From: Saccharomonospora xinjiangensis XJ-54
Lineage (GTDB): Bacteria > Actinomycetota > Actinomycetes > Mycobacteriales > Pseudonocardiaceae
Assembly (NCBI RefSeq): GCF_000258175.1
Contig: NZ_JH636049.1
Coordinates: 3,387,482 to 3,451,481, forward strand
Length of the DNA: 64,000 bases
Direction of reading: 5' to 3'
Positions 1-7,909 of the stretch are shown piece by piece. The notes below the pieces were generated by a model, which did no database searches, was not told the DNA's origin, and saw only the letters and a program-made list of their open reading frames with translations. The position numbers were made by a program, and so were the translations under genes. Each line of letters opens with the position of its first letter. Within the stretch, counting starts at the first letter, position 1.

Positions 1-2
1 TC

Positions 3-608
3 ATCGCGGCGCTGGTGGAGGGCCGCGCGATGTGGGCTTCGGTGCGTTCGGCGCTCGGCGTGCTCCTCGGCGGCAACCTCGGCGAGATCGCGTTCACGGT
101 CCTCGGCGCCACCGTGTCGGGCCGCTCCCCGCTGGGCGCCCGTCAGTTGTTGCTGGTCAACATGCTGACCGATCTGGTGCCGTCGATGGCGATCGCGCTG
201 CGCCGTCCGGATGGGGCGAGTGCGGAGACCTCGCTGGTGGAGGGTCCGGAGAGTTCGCTGGGCACACCGCTCTACCGTGAGATCGGGGTGCGTGCGGCAA
301 CGACGGCGGCCGGTGCCACCACCGCGTGGGCACTGGCCCGGATCACCGGGCGGAGGCAACGGGCGGGCACCGTGGCCCTCGCCGCACTCGTGGCGACGCA
401 ACTTGGTCAGACGCTCGTGACGGGGCGTCGCAACCCTTCGGTGGTCGCGAGCGGGGTGGGTTCGGCGGCCGTGCTGGCGGCGGTGATCCAGACGCCGGGG
501 CTGAGCCAGTTCTTCGGCTGCACACCGCTGGGCCCCCTCGGCTGGGGCATCGCGTTGAGCAGCGCGACCGCGGCGACGGCGGCGGGCGCGTTCGCCGGAA
601 TGCGATAG
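3..608 (+). CDS. P-type cation-transporting ATPase, C-terminal fragment
   Basis: This is the 3' end of a gene that begins outside the window; the frame is open from the first bases to a TAG. The opening residues (IAALVEGRAMWASVRSALG) match the segment after the P-domain hinge of P-type ATPases, where the soluble part re-enters the membrane. The motif NMLTDLVPSMAIAL follows, typical of the transmembrane segment of Ca/Mg-type (P2-like) pumps. The remainder, about 100 residues, is alanine- and glycine-rich and hydrophobic, fitting the last membrane helices. The style resembles mycobacterial CtpI/CtpF-type pumps, but the catalytic DKTG motif lies upstream and cannot be seen, so ion specificity is not inferable. 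It converges on the GntR gene, with about 37 bp between them. Confidence 0.75.
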   Translation: MAALVEGRAMWASVRSALGVLLGGNLGEIAFTVLGATVSGRSPLGARQLLLVNMLTDLVPSMAIALRRPDGASAETSLVEGPESSLGTPLYREIGVRAATTAAGATTAWALARITGRRQRAGTVALAALVATQLGQTLVTGRRNPSVVASGVGSAAVLAAVIQTPGLSQFFGCTPLGPLGWGIALSSATAATAAGAFAGMR

Positions 609-645
609 GACCGGGCCCAGGTGCGCGGCGGCTGACGCGACCTCG

Positions 646-1341
646 TCAGTCCGACTGCTTCGTCACGAGACTCTTGTCGGGGGCAAGCCGCCGCACGGCG
701 TCCTCCATGTGGGCTTCCAGAAGCGCGAGCAGCAATTCCTCGTCGCCGTCGCGCAGGGCCTCGATGATCCGATTGTGTTCGGCGATCCGCTCGTCAACGC
801 CCTGGTAGCTGCGGCGGTAGGAGTTGTGCAGCGCCGAGAGGCACATCCTCGTCTCGATGAGCAGCGTGCTGGCCATGCGCACGAGGCGCCTGCTGCCCGA
901 CGCCTCGATGAGCGCCTCGTGAAAGGCGAGATCGGCCTCACTGAGCGCGTTGGGGTCGTCCTGCTCGTCGGCTTCCGCCATCGCGGTGACGGCGTCGGCC
1001 AGCACGTCGGCGACGCGCTCCCGCTGTGGCCCTCGCACGACGCGCTGGGCCGCCGCTCGTTCGATGGCGGATCGTGCCCAGTAGATGTCGTGCACGTCGT
1101 CGGGTTCGAGGTCGATCACGAAGAGGCCGCGGTGCGGTTCGCTGCGCAGCAGACCTTCGGAGACGAGCCGTTGCATGGCCTCCCGCAGCGGGCCCCGCGA
1201 GACCTCGAACCGGGACGCGAGCTCCGTCTCGCCGAGCTGGGTTCCCGGTGGCAGGGACCCGGTCATGATCGCGTCGCGGAGTTGGCGGGCGATGATCGAC
1301 GCTGTCGACTCCCTGTTGACGGGTTCGATGTCGGCCAGCAT
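646..1341 (-). CDS. GntR-family (FadR/FCD type) transcriptional regulator
   Basis: A 231-residue regulator. Residues about 8-75 form the GntR winged helix (motif ELASRFEVSRGPLREAMQRL, then a GLLRSEPHRGLFV wing). Residues about 80-215 form an all-helical FCD ligand-binding domain of the kind that senses small carboxylic acids. It is the last gene of a leftward unit, 3 nt after the upstream racemase-family gene stops. Two identical 14-bp palindromes (GATTGTTGACAATC at 2103-2116 and 2934-2947) have the form expected for a FadR-subfamily operator and lie before the other genes of the locus, so this protein probably represses the locus. The ligand is unknown; the neighbouring enzymes suggest a small di- or hydroxy-acid. 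Confidence 0.85.
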   Translation of the reverse strand: MLADIEPVNRESTASIIARQLRDAIMTGSLPPGTQLGETELASRFEVSRGPLREAMQRLVSEGLLRSEPHRGLFVIDLEPDDVHDIYWARSAIERAAAQRVVRGPQRERVADVLADAVTAMAEADEQDDPNALSEADLAFHEALIEASGSRRLVRMASTLLIETRMCLSALHNSYRRSYQGVDERIAEHNRIIEALRDGDEELLLALLEAHMEDAVRRLAPDKSLVTKQSD

Positions 1342-1344
1342 GGG

Positions 1345-2085
1345 TTACGTGCCTTTCCTTCGGAACAGCGTGCCCAGGCCGGGCACGCCGGGGGTGACAC
1401 CGGCGAGCCGTAGACCTTCCCACACGGTCACCTGGTTGGCCGTCAGCACCGGCTTGCCGAGGCGCTGTTCGAGGATGTCGATCAGCGCGAGCGTGCGCAT
1501 GGCTGTGTCAGGCACGAGCAGGGCGTCGGCCTCTCGCCGGTCGCGGCTGACGATCAGCTCAACCACGTCGTCGGGGGAGAGCCTGCCGACCTCGGCTGCC
1601 GTGACGATGTCGGCGCTCGACATGCCGACGACTTCCACGCCACCGCGCCCGAGGAAATCGACGAAAAGGTCCGCGACGTCGTCAGGGTAGCTGGCCGCGA
1701 CCGCGACGGTGCGCACACCGAGAGCTTCGGCCGCCCTGACGAACGCGAAGGAGGTGCTGGAGGCCGGAAGGCCGCCTGCGGCGCGCGAGAGGTGTTCGAC
1801 CTGGTCGTGCGCGCCGTCCCAGCCGTATACGAAACTGCCGCTGGTGCACGCCCAGACGACCGCTGCGGGGCTGTGGCCCGCGAGTTGCGCGGCCCCTTCG
1901 GAGAGCCGGGCAGGGCTTCCGAGGTCGAGCAGTTCGGGAACCGCGTGGAGATCGGTTCCGTAAATGTGCTCGACCGGCAGCCGCGCCGCGCCGCCGAGCA
2001 GTTTCTCGGCGTACGGGTAGTCGTGCTCCGCCGCGTGGTCGGGGTAGATGAAACCGACCGAGACGGCTGTGTCCTGCTGCGGCAA
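1345..2085 (-). CDS. Asp/Glu racemase-superfamily protein lacking the second catalytic cysteine
   Basis: A 246-residue protein of the aspartate/glutamate/hydantoin racemase, maleate isomerase and arylmalonate decarboxylase superfamily. I chose a TTG start at 2085 because AGGAGG lies 6 nt upstream and the N-terminus (QQDTAVSVGFIYP) then fits the family; longer in-frame starts have no ribosome site. The first catalytic cysteine is present (C80 in VVWACTSGSF). The second, normally in an SCTN-like motif, is replaced: the aligned segment reads LLVPDTAMRT, with D193 at the cysteine position. The downstream LGKPVLTANQ motif is intact. Its neighbour 2130-2879 keeps both cysteines. With one cysteine it cannot perform classical two-base racemisation. 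It may be a decarboxylase-like enzyme or a non-catalytic partner. The leader carries an operator at 2103-2116. Confidence 0.72.
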   Translation of the reverse strand: MPQQDTAVSVGFIYPDHAAEHDYPYAEKLLGGAARLPVEHIYGTDLHAVPELLDLGSPARLSEGAAQLAGHSPAAVVWACTSGSFVYGWDGAHDQVEHLSRAAGGLPASSTSFAFVRAAEALGVRTVAVAASYPDDVADLFVDFLGRGGVEVVGMSSADIVTAAEVGRLSPDDVVELIVSRDRREADALLVPDTAMRTLALIDILEQRLGKPVLTANQVTVWEGLRLAGVTPGVPGLGTLFRRKGT

Positions 2086-2102
2086 GGGGCACCTCCTGCG
2101 CT

Positions 2103-2116
2103 GATTGTTGACAATC
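2103..2116. promoter_or_regulatory. GntR-type palindromic operator, copy 1
   Basis: The sequence GATTGTTGACAATC is a perfect inverted repeat (6-bp arms, 2-bp centre). It lies between the two racemase-family genes, just upstream of the AGGAGG of the TTG-started gene. On the minus strand it adjoins a possible -10 (TAAGAT). An identical copy lies at 2934-2947. The identity of the copies and a GntR/FCD gene in the same locus make it a likely autoregulatory operator. The assignment to that regulator is inference. Confidence 0.72.
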
Positions 2117-2129
2117 TTACTCAGATGAA

Positions 2130-2879
2130 TCAGGTAACTTCGCGTAGCCAGCGACCCGGCCCCACGATCGGCAGCTTCATTCGCCGCAGGCAGGCCCACA
2201 TCGTGAGCTGGTTCGCCGTGAGCACCGGCTTGCCGAGGGCTTCCTCCAGCGGATCGATGACGTCGTAGGTGGGCAGATTCGTGCAGCTGATGAAAATCGC
2301 CTCGGCTTCGGAGTGGTCGGCGGCGAGGATGCGCTCGGCGATGGTGCGGTAGCTGACCTTCCAGATGCCGCCGCCGAGGCCGAGGTGGTCACTGGACACG
2401 GTGTCCACGTCCAGCTCGCCGAGAAAGTCGTGCAGCCGTGCGGTGAGGTCGGCGTCGTAGGGTGTGAGCACGGAGATCCGGCGCAGGTCGAGCTGCCGCA
2501 GGACCTCGGCGAGCGCACCGGATGTGGTGACCGCCTCCGGCGCGCCGGCGTCACAGATGACCTTGCGGAGCGACTGTTCGGCTCCGACCCCGTTGACGAA
2601 ACTGCCCGACGTGCACAGGTAGGCGACCACCTCGGGTTCGACGTGAAGTACGTCGCGCGTTGCCGCGGCGAGGTGTGCCGAGTTGCTGACCAGGTGGGCC
2701 ATCTCCATGCTGACCGGAACGGGCTCGTACGGGGTGCGGGCGAGGTGGAGTGAGACCTCCATCGGCACCCAGCGCCACAGCTCCCGTTCGAGGGCGAGGT
2801 CGAACGGGGCGATCACGCCGATGCCGCGCTGGGCGAGCGGACCGTCGAACGAGGGGATGTCGAGTGCTGCGAAATCCAA
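2130..2879 (-). CDS. Asp/Glu racemase-superfamily protein (maleate isomerase-like)
   Basis: A 249-residue member of the racemase/maleate isomerase superfamily with both catalytic cysteines: C89 in AYLCTSGSF and C199 in IFISCTNLPT, followed by LGKPVLTANQLTMW. I chose a TTG start at 2879 with GGAGG 7 nt upstream. The longer reading frame extends into the operator region and has no ribosome site. It is the first gene of a leftward unit with the one-cysteine paralogue and the GntR gene. Two intact cysteines point to isomerisation or racemisation, perhaps of maleate- or maleamate-like compounds given the amidase nearby. The substrate is not determinable from sequence. Confidence 0.75.
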   Translation of the reverse strand: MDFAALDIPSFDGPLAQRGIGVIAPFDLALERELWRWVPMEVSLHLARTPYEPVPVSMEMAHLVSNSAHLAAATRDVLHVEPEVVAYLCTSGSFVNGVGAEQSLRKVICDAGAPEAVTTSGALAEVLRQLDLRRISVLTPYDADLTARLHDFLGELDVDTVSSDHLGLGGGIWKVSYRTIAERILAADHSEAEAIFISCTNLPTYDVIDPLEEALGKPVLTANQLTMWACLRRMKLPIVGPGRWLREVT

Positions 2880-2933
2880 GGATCGACCTCCGACGGCTTT
2901 TATGCATGAAGGGGCCTCCGGGGGGACTCCTCG

Positions 2934-2947
2934 GATTGTTGACAATC
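2934..2947. promoter_or_regulatory. GntR-type palindromic operator, copy 2, in the divergent promoter
   Basis: A second exact copy of GATTGTTGACAATC, in the divergent intergenic region between the racemase-family operon and the dehydrogenase operon. It contains the TTGACA used as -35 of the rightward promoter, so a bound repressor would block that promoter and probably the leftward one too. Confidence 0.78.
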
Positions 2948-2967
2948 ATACGACTGCCTCATACCGT
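2939..2967 (+). promoter_or_regulatory. Promoter for the D-2-hydroxyacid dehydrogenase operon (leaderless)
   Basis: A consensus -35 TTGACA (2939-2944) lies 17 bp from TACCGT (2962-2967), a typical actinobacterial -10. Exactly 6 nt then separate the -10 from the GTG at 2974, so transcription would start at or next to the start codon, giving a leaderless mRNA. The -35 lies inside the GntR operator. Confidence 0.7.
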
Positions 2968-2973
2968 GTCAAC

Positions 2974-3951
2974 GTGAGTGGCACGGATCGTCCGGTTCTC
3001 GCCGTTCTGTGCGGCGAGCAGCGTCCCCCGGACATGGAGCCCATCGAAAGCGTGGCATCGGTTCGTTACGCGGACGCCGGAGAATTACCCTCGGCGCTCC
3101 GGGGCGCGGACGCGCTGTTCGTCTACGACTTCCTCTCGAAAGCGGTGCCTGGCGCGTGGCATGCCGCGGATCGGCTGCGCTGGCTGCACATCGCCAGCGC
3201 GGGTGTGGACCCGGTGATGTTCCCCGAACTCCGCGACAGCGATGTCGTGCTCACCAACTCCAGGGGCGTCTTCGACGCCGCGATCGCCGAGTACGTTCTC
3301 GGGCTGGTGATCGCGTTCGCCAAGGACTTCGCCGGTTCGCTGCGTCTTCAGCAGCAGCGCACCTGGCGGCATCGTGAGACGGAGCGGGTCGCGGGGACGT
3401 CGGCCCTCGTCGTGGGCACAGGCCCCATCGGGAGGGCCATCGCACGACTGCTGAGAGCGGTCGGCATGCGGGTGGCCGGTGCGGGGCGCAGTGCCAGGCA
3501 GGCCGATCCCGACTTCGGAGACGTCGTCGCGTCGGACGACCTCGCCCGGCACCTTCCCGGCTTCGACGTCGTCGTCGCCGTCGCGCCGCTGACCGAACAC
3601 ACCAGAGGCATGTTCGACGCGGGCGCCTTCGCGGCGATGCGCGAAGGCGCCCGCTTCGTCAACGTCGGTCGTGGCGAACTGGTCGTCACAGCCGACCTCG
3701 TTTCGGCCCTGCGCGAAGGGCGCCTCTCCGGCGCGGCGCTCGATGTGTTCGAGCAGGAGCCACTCCCTCCTGAAAGTCCGTTGTGGACGATGGAGAACGT
3801 TCTGGTCTCCGCGCACATGTCCGGCGACGTGGTCGGCTGGCGCAACGCGCTCGTCGAACTCTTCGCCGACAACTTCGCCCGCTGGTGTGATGGCAGGCCC
3901 CTACGCAATGTCGTCGATAAACACCTCGGCTATGTACCCTCGTCACGCTGA
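2974..3951 (+). CDS. D-isomer-specific 2-hydroxyacid dehydrogenase (NAD(P)-dependent)
   Basis: A 325-residue enzyme that interconverts 2-keto acids and D-2-hydroxy acids. The nucleotide-binding motif is ALVVGTGPIGRAIARLLR. The catalytic triad is visible as R in NVGRGELV, E in DVFEQEPLPP and H in VSAHMSGD. I chose the GTG at 2974 rather than a much longer upstream start because the upstream extension overlaps the operator and the divergent gene. The ideal TTGACA/TACCGT promoter also ends exactly at this codon. It heads a rightward unit with an amidase and a ThDP enzyme, probably under the local GntR regulator. The substrate is unknown. Confidence 0.85.
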   Translation: MSGTDRPVLAVLCGEQRPPDMEPIESVASVRYADAGELPSALRGADALFVYDFLSKAVPGAWHAADRLRWLHIASAGVDPVMFPELRDSDVVLTNSRGVFDAAIAEYVLGLVIAFAKDFAGSLRLQQQRTWRHRETERVAGTSALVVGTGPIGRAIARLLRAVGMRVAGAGRSARQADPDFGDVVASDDLARHLPGFDVVVAVAPLTEHTRGMFDAGAFAAMREGARFVNVGRGELVVTADLVSALREGRLSGAALDVFEQEPLPPESPLWTMENVLVSAHMSGDVVGWRNALVELFADNFARWCDGRPLRNVVDKHLGYVPSSR

Positions 3952-4001
3952 CACGCGAGCGGCCTTTCGCGCCGGAGGGGTCACCGAGGATGAGGAGAAC
4001 A

Positions 4002-5417
4002 ATGCCCAGCATCCCCAGCACCTCCATGCTGACCGCGAGCGAACTCGTCGCCGCGTACTCGTCAGGTGAACTGTCGCCCGTCGATGCGACACGGGCCGCG
4101 CTCGACGTGATCGCCGAGGTCGATTCCGACTACCGGGCTTTCACTCTCGTGGACCCCGAGGTGGCGCTCGACGCGGCCAGAGGTTCCGAGGAGCGGTGGC
4201 GCGAGGGCAATCCCATCGGATGGCTCGACGGCGTCCCCGCGTCGGTCAAAGACATGTTCCTCACCCAGGGCTGGCCGACGCTGCGCGGGTCGCTGTGCAT
4301 CGATCGCGACCAGGCGTGGGAGGTGGACAGCCCGGTGACCGCGCGGATGCGCGAACACGGTCTCGTGCTGCTGGGCAAGACCACGACGCCCGAGCTGGCC
4401 TGGAAGGCCGTGACCGACAGCCCGCTCGACGGCATCACCCGCAATCCGTGGAACCCCGCGCTGACCCCGGGAGGGTCGAGCGGCGGGAGCGCGGTGGCGG
4501 TGTCCACCGGCATGGGCGAGTTGTCGGTCGGTACGGACGGCGGTGGATCGGTGCGGATTCCCGCCTCGTTCTGCGGTGTCGTCGGGTTCAAACCCACCGG
4601 AGGCCGCATCCCGCTCTATCCGGCGAGCCCGTTCGGCGCGCTGTCGCACGCGGGGCCGATCGCTCGCTCGGTTGACGACGTCGCACTGCTGCTCGACGTG
4701 CTCGCCACACCGGACCACCGCGATCCCTCGGCGCTTCCCCCGCCGCCCGCCACCTACCGTGAGGCCGTCCGTCGTGACGTGCGTGGCCTGCGCGCGGCGT
4801 ACTCGGCCGATCTCGGCTACGTCGATGTCGATCCGGAGATCGCGCGCATCGTCGTGTCGCTCGTGGCGAAGCTCGGAGAGGCCGGGTTGACGGTCGAGGA
4901 CGCCGATCCCGGTTTCGGCGATCCGCTGGACGCGTTCGGGGTGCTGTGGTCAACGGGAGCGGCGAAGTGGCTCGACTCGTTCCCTCCCGGTTCAGCGGAC
5001 GACGTCGATCCCGGCCTGCGAGAGGTGTGGGAGCGGGGCCGTACCTACTCGGCGAGCGACTACCTCGAAGCCAACGCCGAGCGGGCTGCGCTCGGAATCC
5101 ACATGGGCGAGTTCCACACGCGCTACGACGTGCTGCTGACTCCGACCGTGCCGATCGCACCGTTCGAGGTGGGGCACGACGTGCCTCCCGGCAGCGGCCT
5201 CGGAAGCTGGCCGGAGTGGACGCGCTTCACCTACCCGTTCAACATGACGCAGCAGCCCGCGATCACCGTGCCTGCCGGATTCACCTCGAAGGGCCTTCCC
5301 GTCGGCCTGCAGATCGTGGGGCCCCGTCACTCCGACGACCTCGTGCTTGCCGTGGCCAAGCTCGCCGAGGAGATCAACCCGTGGCCGACCGACAGGCCGG
5401 CGAGCCCCCGGCTCTGA
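4002..5417 (+). CDS. Amidase-signature family amidohydrolase
   Basis: A 471-residue serine amidohydrolase of the AS family, which hydrolyses carboxamides to acid and ammonia. The Ser-cisSer-Lys triad elements are visible: K83 in ASVKDMF, and the serines of the TPGGSSGGSAVAV / GTDGGGSVRIPASFCG core, followed by VGFKPTGGR. I chose the ATG at 4002, which has GAGGAG 4-5 nt upstream. An in-frame ATG at 3990 is possible and would add four residues. It follows the dehydrogenase by about 50 nt. With the racemase-family enzymes it suggests breakdown of an amide of a small dicarboxylic or hydroxy acid. It could also be a broad-specificity detoxifying amidase. Confidence 0.88.
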   Translation: MPSIPSTSMLTASELVAAYSSGELSPVDATRAALDVIAEVDSDYRAFTLVDPEVALDAARGSEERWREGNPIGWLDGVPASVKDMFLTQGWPTLRGSLCIDRDQAWEVDSPVTARMREHGLVLLGKTTTPELAWKAVTDSPLDGITRNPWNPALTPGGSSGGSAVAVSTGMGELSVGTDGGGSVRIPASFCGVVGFKPTGGRIPLYPASPFGALSHAGPIARSVDDVALLLDVLATPDHRDPSALPPPPATYREAVRRDVRGLRAAYSADLGYVDVDPEIARIVVSLVAKLGEAGLTVEDADPGFGDPLDAFGVLWSTGAAKWLDSFPPGSADDVDPGLREVWERGRTYSASDYLEANAERAALGIHMGEFHTRYDVLLTPTVPIAPFEVGHDVPPGSGLGSWPEWTRFTYPFNMTQQPAITVPAGFTSKGLPVGLQIVGPRHSDDLVLAVAKLAEEINPWPTDRPASPRL

Positions 5418-5422
5418 CCACC

Positions 5423-5590
5423 GTGTCCGCAGCCTGTGTACAGATGTTTGCAGCCTGTGCACTCGTGTCCGCATTTCCTGCACGGGTGTTGGCAGTTCCG
5501 GTACGGCGGTGTCGTCCTGTGAGCCGGACAGGCGGACCACAGGTGCGGCCTCACGTACGTGAGGTGCGGACACGCGTGCGGGAAGTCTTG
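5423..5590. repeat. Dispersed intergenic repeat, copy A
   Basis: About 165 bp bounded by inverted GTGTCCGCA (5423-5431) and TGCGGACAC (5565-5573), with an ACGCGTGCGGGAAGT tail. The interior shares long stretches with copy B at 35663-35816: GTGTCCGCAG-CTGTGTAC-G-TGTTTG, later G-GTGTTGGCAGTT-CGGTACGG. A related 21-bp tandem unit forms copy C at 42491-42560. It has no coding signature and lies between two rightward genes. Confidence 0.75.
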
Positions 5591-5626
5591 CCTGCCGTCG
5601 GCTGAGAAAGATCGTATTCTCGCCGC

Positions 5627-7336
5627 GTGTCGATGACCGGTGCGCGCAGCCTTGTGAAGACCCTGGCCGAACTCGGGGTTGAGGTCGTGTTCGGGCTGCC
5701 GGGATCGCACGGTCTGCCGATCTGGGATGCGCTGGCGGACGCCAGCGCCGGCACCGCCGCTGGTATCCGGCTCATCGGTGTGCGGCACGAACAAGCCGCG
5801 GCCCACGCAGCCGACGGCTACGCCAGGGTGGCAGGCTCGCTCGGTGTCGCCCTCGTGACGACGGGGCCCGGCGCGGTGAATGCCTTGCGCGCGGTCGGGG
5901 AGGCGATGGCGTCGGCGTCTCCCGTACTGGTGCTCGCCACCGAGGTACGTGCGCCACAGCGGCCGCAGGGGGCGGCGCGTGGTTCCCACCGCGACGTCGG
6001 TGAGCAGGAGTCGTTGTTCGCGCCGTTGACGAAGGCGACGTTCACGGTGGGCCACCCGGACGAGATCGCGTCCGTGGTTCGGGAAGCCGCGAGGATCGCG
6101 ACGCGCCCGCAGAGCGGTCCCGTGTACGTCGGGGTCCCTGCCGGTTTCCTCGGGGACCCGGTGGAGGTGCGGGAGGACACCGGTCGTCCGGTCGAGCCGG
6201 AGTTGCCGCTACCGGCGAGCGAGGACGTCGAGCGAGCGCGGGAGGCCCTCCTCGCGGCAAGGTCCCCGCTGATCTGGGCCGGTGGCGGCGCGCTGCGGTC
6301 GGGGGCGGGTGACGCCGTCGGCGTGCTCGCCGAACGACTCGCCGCGCCGATCATCACCACGTTCACCGCTCGCGGCATCGTGCCGCCCGATCATCCGTGT
6401 CTGGCGTCCAACCCGGTACACGCACCCGAGGTCGGTGCGCTCTGGGACGAGGCTGACGTCGTGCTCGCGATCGGCACCGACTTCGACGGCGCGATGACGC
6501 AGAACTGGCGTATGCCGCAGCCACCGCATCTCATCGCGGTCAACGTGGACGCCGAGGACGCGGCGAAGTACTACCCCCCGGATTCGCTGTTGCTCGGCGA
6601 TGCACGGCAGGTGGTGGAAGCGTTGTCGCTGGGCATTCCGTCGAAACCGGGTCTCGACGAGCTGACGCGCAGGCTCGACGACATCGAGGTCAGGGTGCGC
6701 AGGCGGGTGCGCAAGGAGGAGCCGCACGCCGCCGAGTTTCTCTCGGCGCTGAAGGAGACACTCCCCGAAGGGTCCGTGCTGGTTACGGACATGTGTGTCG
6801 CCGGGTACTGGATCGGCGGCTTCCACCGGGTGTCGGGGCCGAGGCAGCTCGCGCTGCCGATGGGCTGGGGCACGGTGGGATTCGGTTTCCCCGCGTCGCT
6901 GGGTGTGGCGGCCACGGGTGCGGTCCGCGCGGTGTGTGTGACGGGTGACGGCGGGTTCCTGCCCGCGTGCGCGGAGTTGGCGACAGCGATCCAGGACGCA
7001 CTGCCCGTCACCGTGGTGATCGTCGATGACGGCGGTTACGGCATGCTGGGCTACGGCCAGGACGCGGGGTTCGGATATGCCGGAGTCGATCTTGCGACAC
7101 CGGATTTCGTGGGACTCGCCAAGTCGTTCGGCGTCCACGCCGATCGCGTTGACGGGTTCGGCAGGGCGTTCCGGCGGCTGCTGAGGGAGTTCACGCGCAC
7201 GGAGGAACCGAACGTGCTCGTGGTCGGCGCGGAGCTGCGCCCTCCGTTGAACACGTCGGCCCGCTGGTATCGGCGGGAGGAGCGCACGATCGGGACGAAG
7301 TACCGGAAAGGACGGCACCATGACGACCACAGCTGA
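5627..7336 (+). CDS. Thiamine diphosphate-dependent enzyme (acetolactate synthase/benzoylformate decarboxylase type)
   Basis: A 569-residue ThDP enzyme. The N-terminal Pyr domain carries the catalytic glutamate in GVRHEQAAAHAADGYAR. A central Rossmann-like domain spans about 195-330. The C-terminal PP domain has the metal-binding motif VTGDGGFLPACAELATA ending VIVDDGGYGML, with D where many homologues have N. The family cleaves or ligates 2-keto acids. There is no small regulatory subunit nearby, so a catabolic decarboxylase or carboligase is more likely than valine/isoleucine biosynthesis. The GTG start is preceded by TATTCT exactly 6 nt upstream, suggesting a leaderless transcript. The gene overlaps the next one by 17 nt. 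Confidence 0.8.
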   Translation: MSMTGARSLVKTLAELGVEVVFGLPGSHGLPIWDALADASAGTAAGIRLIGVRHEQAAAHAADGYARVAGSLGVALVTTGPGAVNALRAVGEAMASASPVLVLATEVRAPQRPQGAARGSHRDVGEQESLFAPLTKATFTVGHPDEIASVVREAARIATRPQSGPVYVGVPAGFLGDPVEVREDTGRPVEPELPLPASEDVERAREALLAARSPLIWAGGGALRSGAGDAVGVLAERLAAPIITTFTARGIVPPDHPCLASNPVHAPEVGALWDEADVVLAIGTDFDGAMTQNWRMPQPPHLIAVNVDAEDAAKYYPPDSLLLGDARQVVEALSLGIPSKPGLDELTRRLDDIEVRVRRRVRKEEPHAAEFLSALKETLPEGSVLVTDMCVAGYWIGGFHRVSGPRQLALPMGWGTVGFGFPASLGVAATGAVRAVCVTGDGGFLPACAELATAIQDALPVTVVIVDDGGYGMLGYGQDAGFGYAGVDLATPDFVGLAKSFGVHADRVDGFGRAFRRLLREFTRTEEPNVLVVGAELRPPLNTSARWYRREERTIGTKYRKGRHHDDHS

Positions 7337-7796
7337 GCGGATTCTGCGGGAGTTCGACACCATCGCGGTGGTCGGGCTCAGCCGTGATCCCGCGAAGGAA
7401 GCGCATTCGGTGCCTGCCGGGATGCGCGCCGCGGGTTTCCGGATCATCCCGGTGAACCCGGTCGCGGAACCGGGCAGCACGCTGCTCGGCGAGACCGTGT
7501 TCCGGAGCCTGGGCGAGGCAGCCGAGGCGGGAAGGCCCATCGACGTCGTCAACGTCTTCCGGCCCTCGCCGGAGGCCGCCTCGGTGACCAGGGAGGCTGT
7601 GGCCGCGGGGGCGCGGGCCGTGTGGTTGCAGGAAGGCATCTTCTCGGCTGAGGCGCGTGCGCTGGCTGAGGACGCCGGGCTGCTGTACGTCGAGGACGAG
7701 TGCATCGGCGTGGTTCGTGCGGGCCTCGGCATCGTCAAGGACGCCGTGGACGGCGTGAAGGGTGGCGCCGTGGACGGCGCGAAGGGTACTGCATGA
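7320..7796 (+). CDS. CoA-binding domain protein (YccU-like)
   Basis: A 158-residue protein made of one Rossmann-type CoA_binding domain: IAVVGLSRDPAKEAHSV, IPVNP, then VVNVFRP and AVWLQEGIF, with a closing DECIGV segment. The family is widespread and usually uncharacterised; homologous domains form the nucleotide-binding part of acyl-CoA synthetases. The C-terminal 20 residues contain a small duplicated KDAVDGVKGGAVDGAKG segment. It overlaps the ThDP gene by 17 nt and is surely translated with it. No specific reaction can be assigned. Confidence 0.85.
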   Translation: MTTTAERILREFDTIAVVGLSRDPAKEAHSVPAGMRAAGFRIIPVNPVAEPGSTLLGETVFRSLGEAAEAGRPIDVVNVFRPSPEAASVTREAVAAGARAVWLQEGIFSAEARALAEDAGLLYVEDECIGVVRAGLGIVKDAVDGVKGGAVDGAKGTA

Positions 7797-7909
7797 CCTC
7801 GTCGCGGCGTAGCATTGCGATCATGAGTGCTCGATGTTGACTCTCGCGATCGCGATGTTCCGCCACGCCTGAGCGTGGGCTCGTCCGGCGACTGCGGCTG
7901 TGGGCGCTG

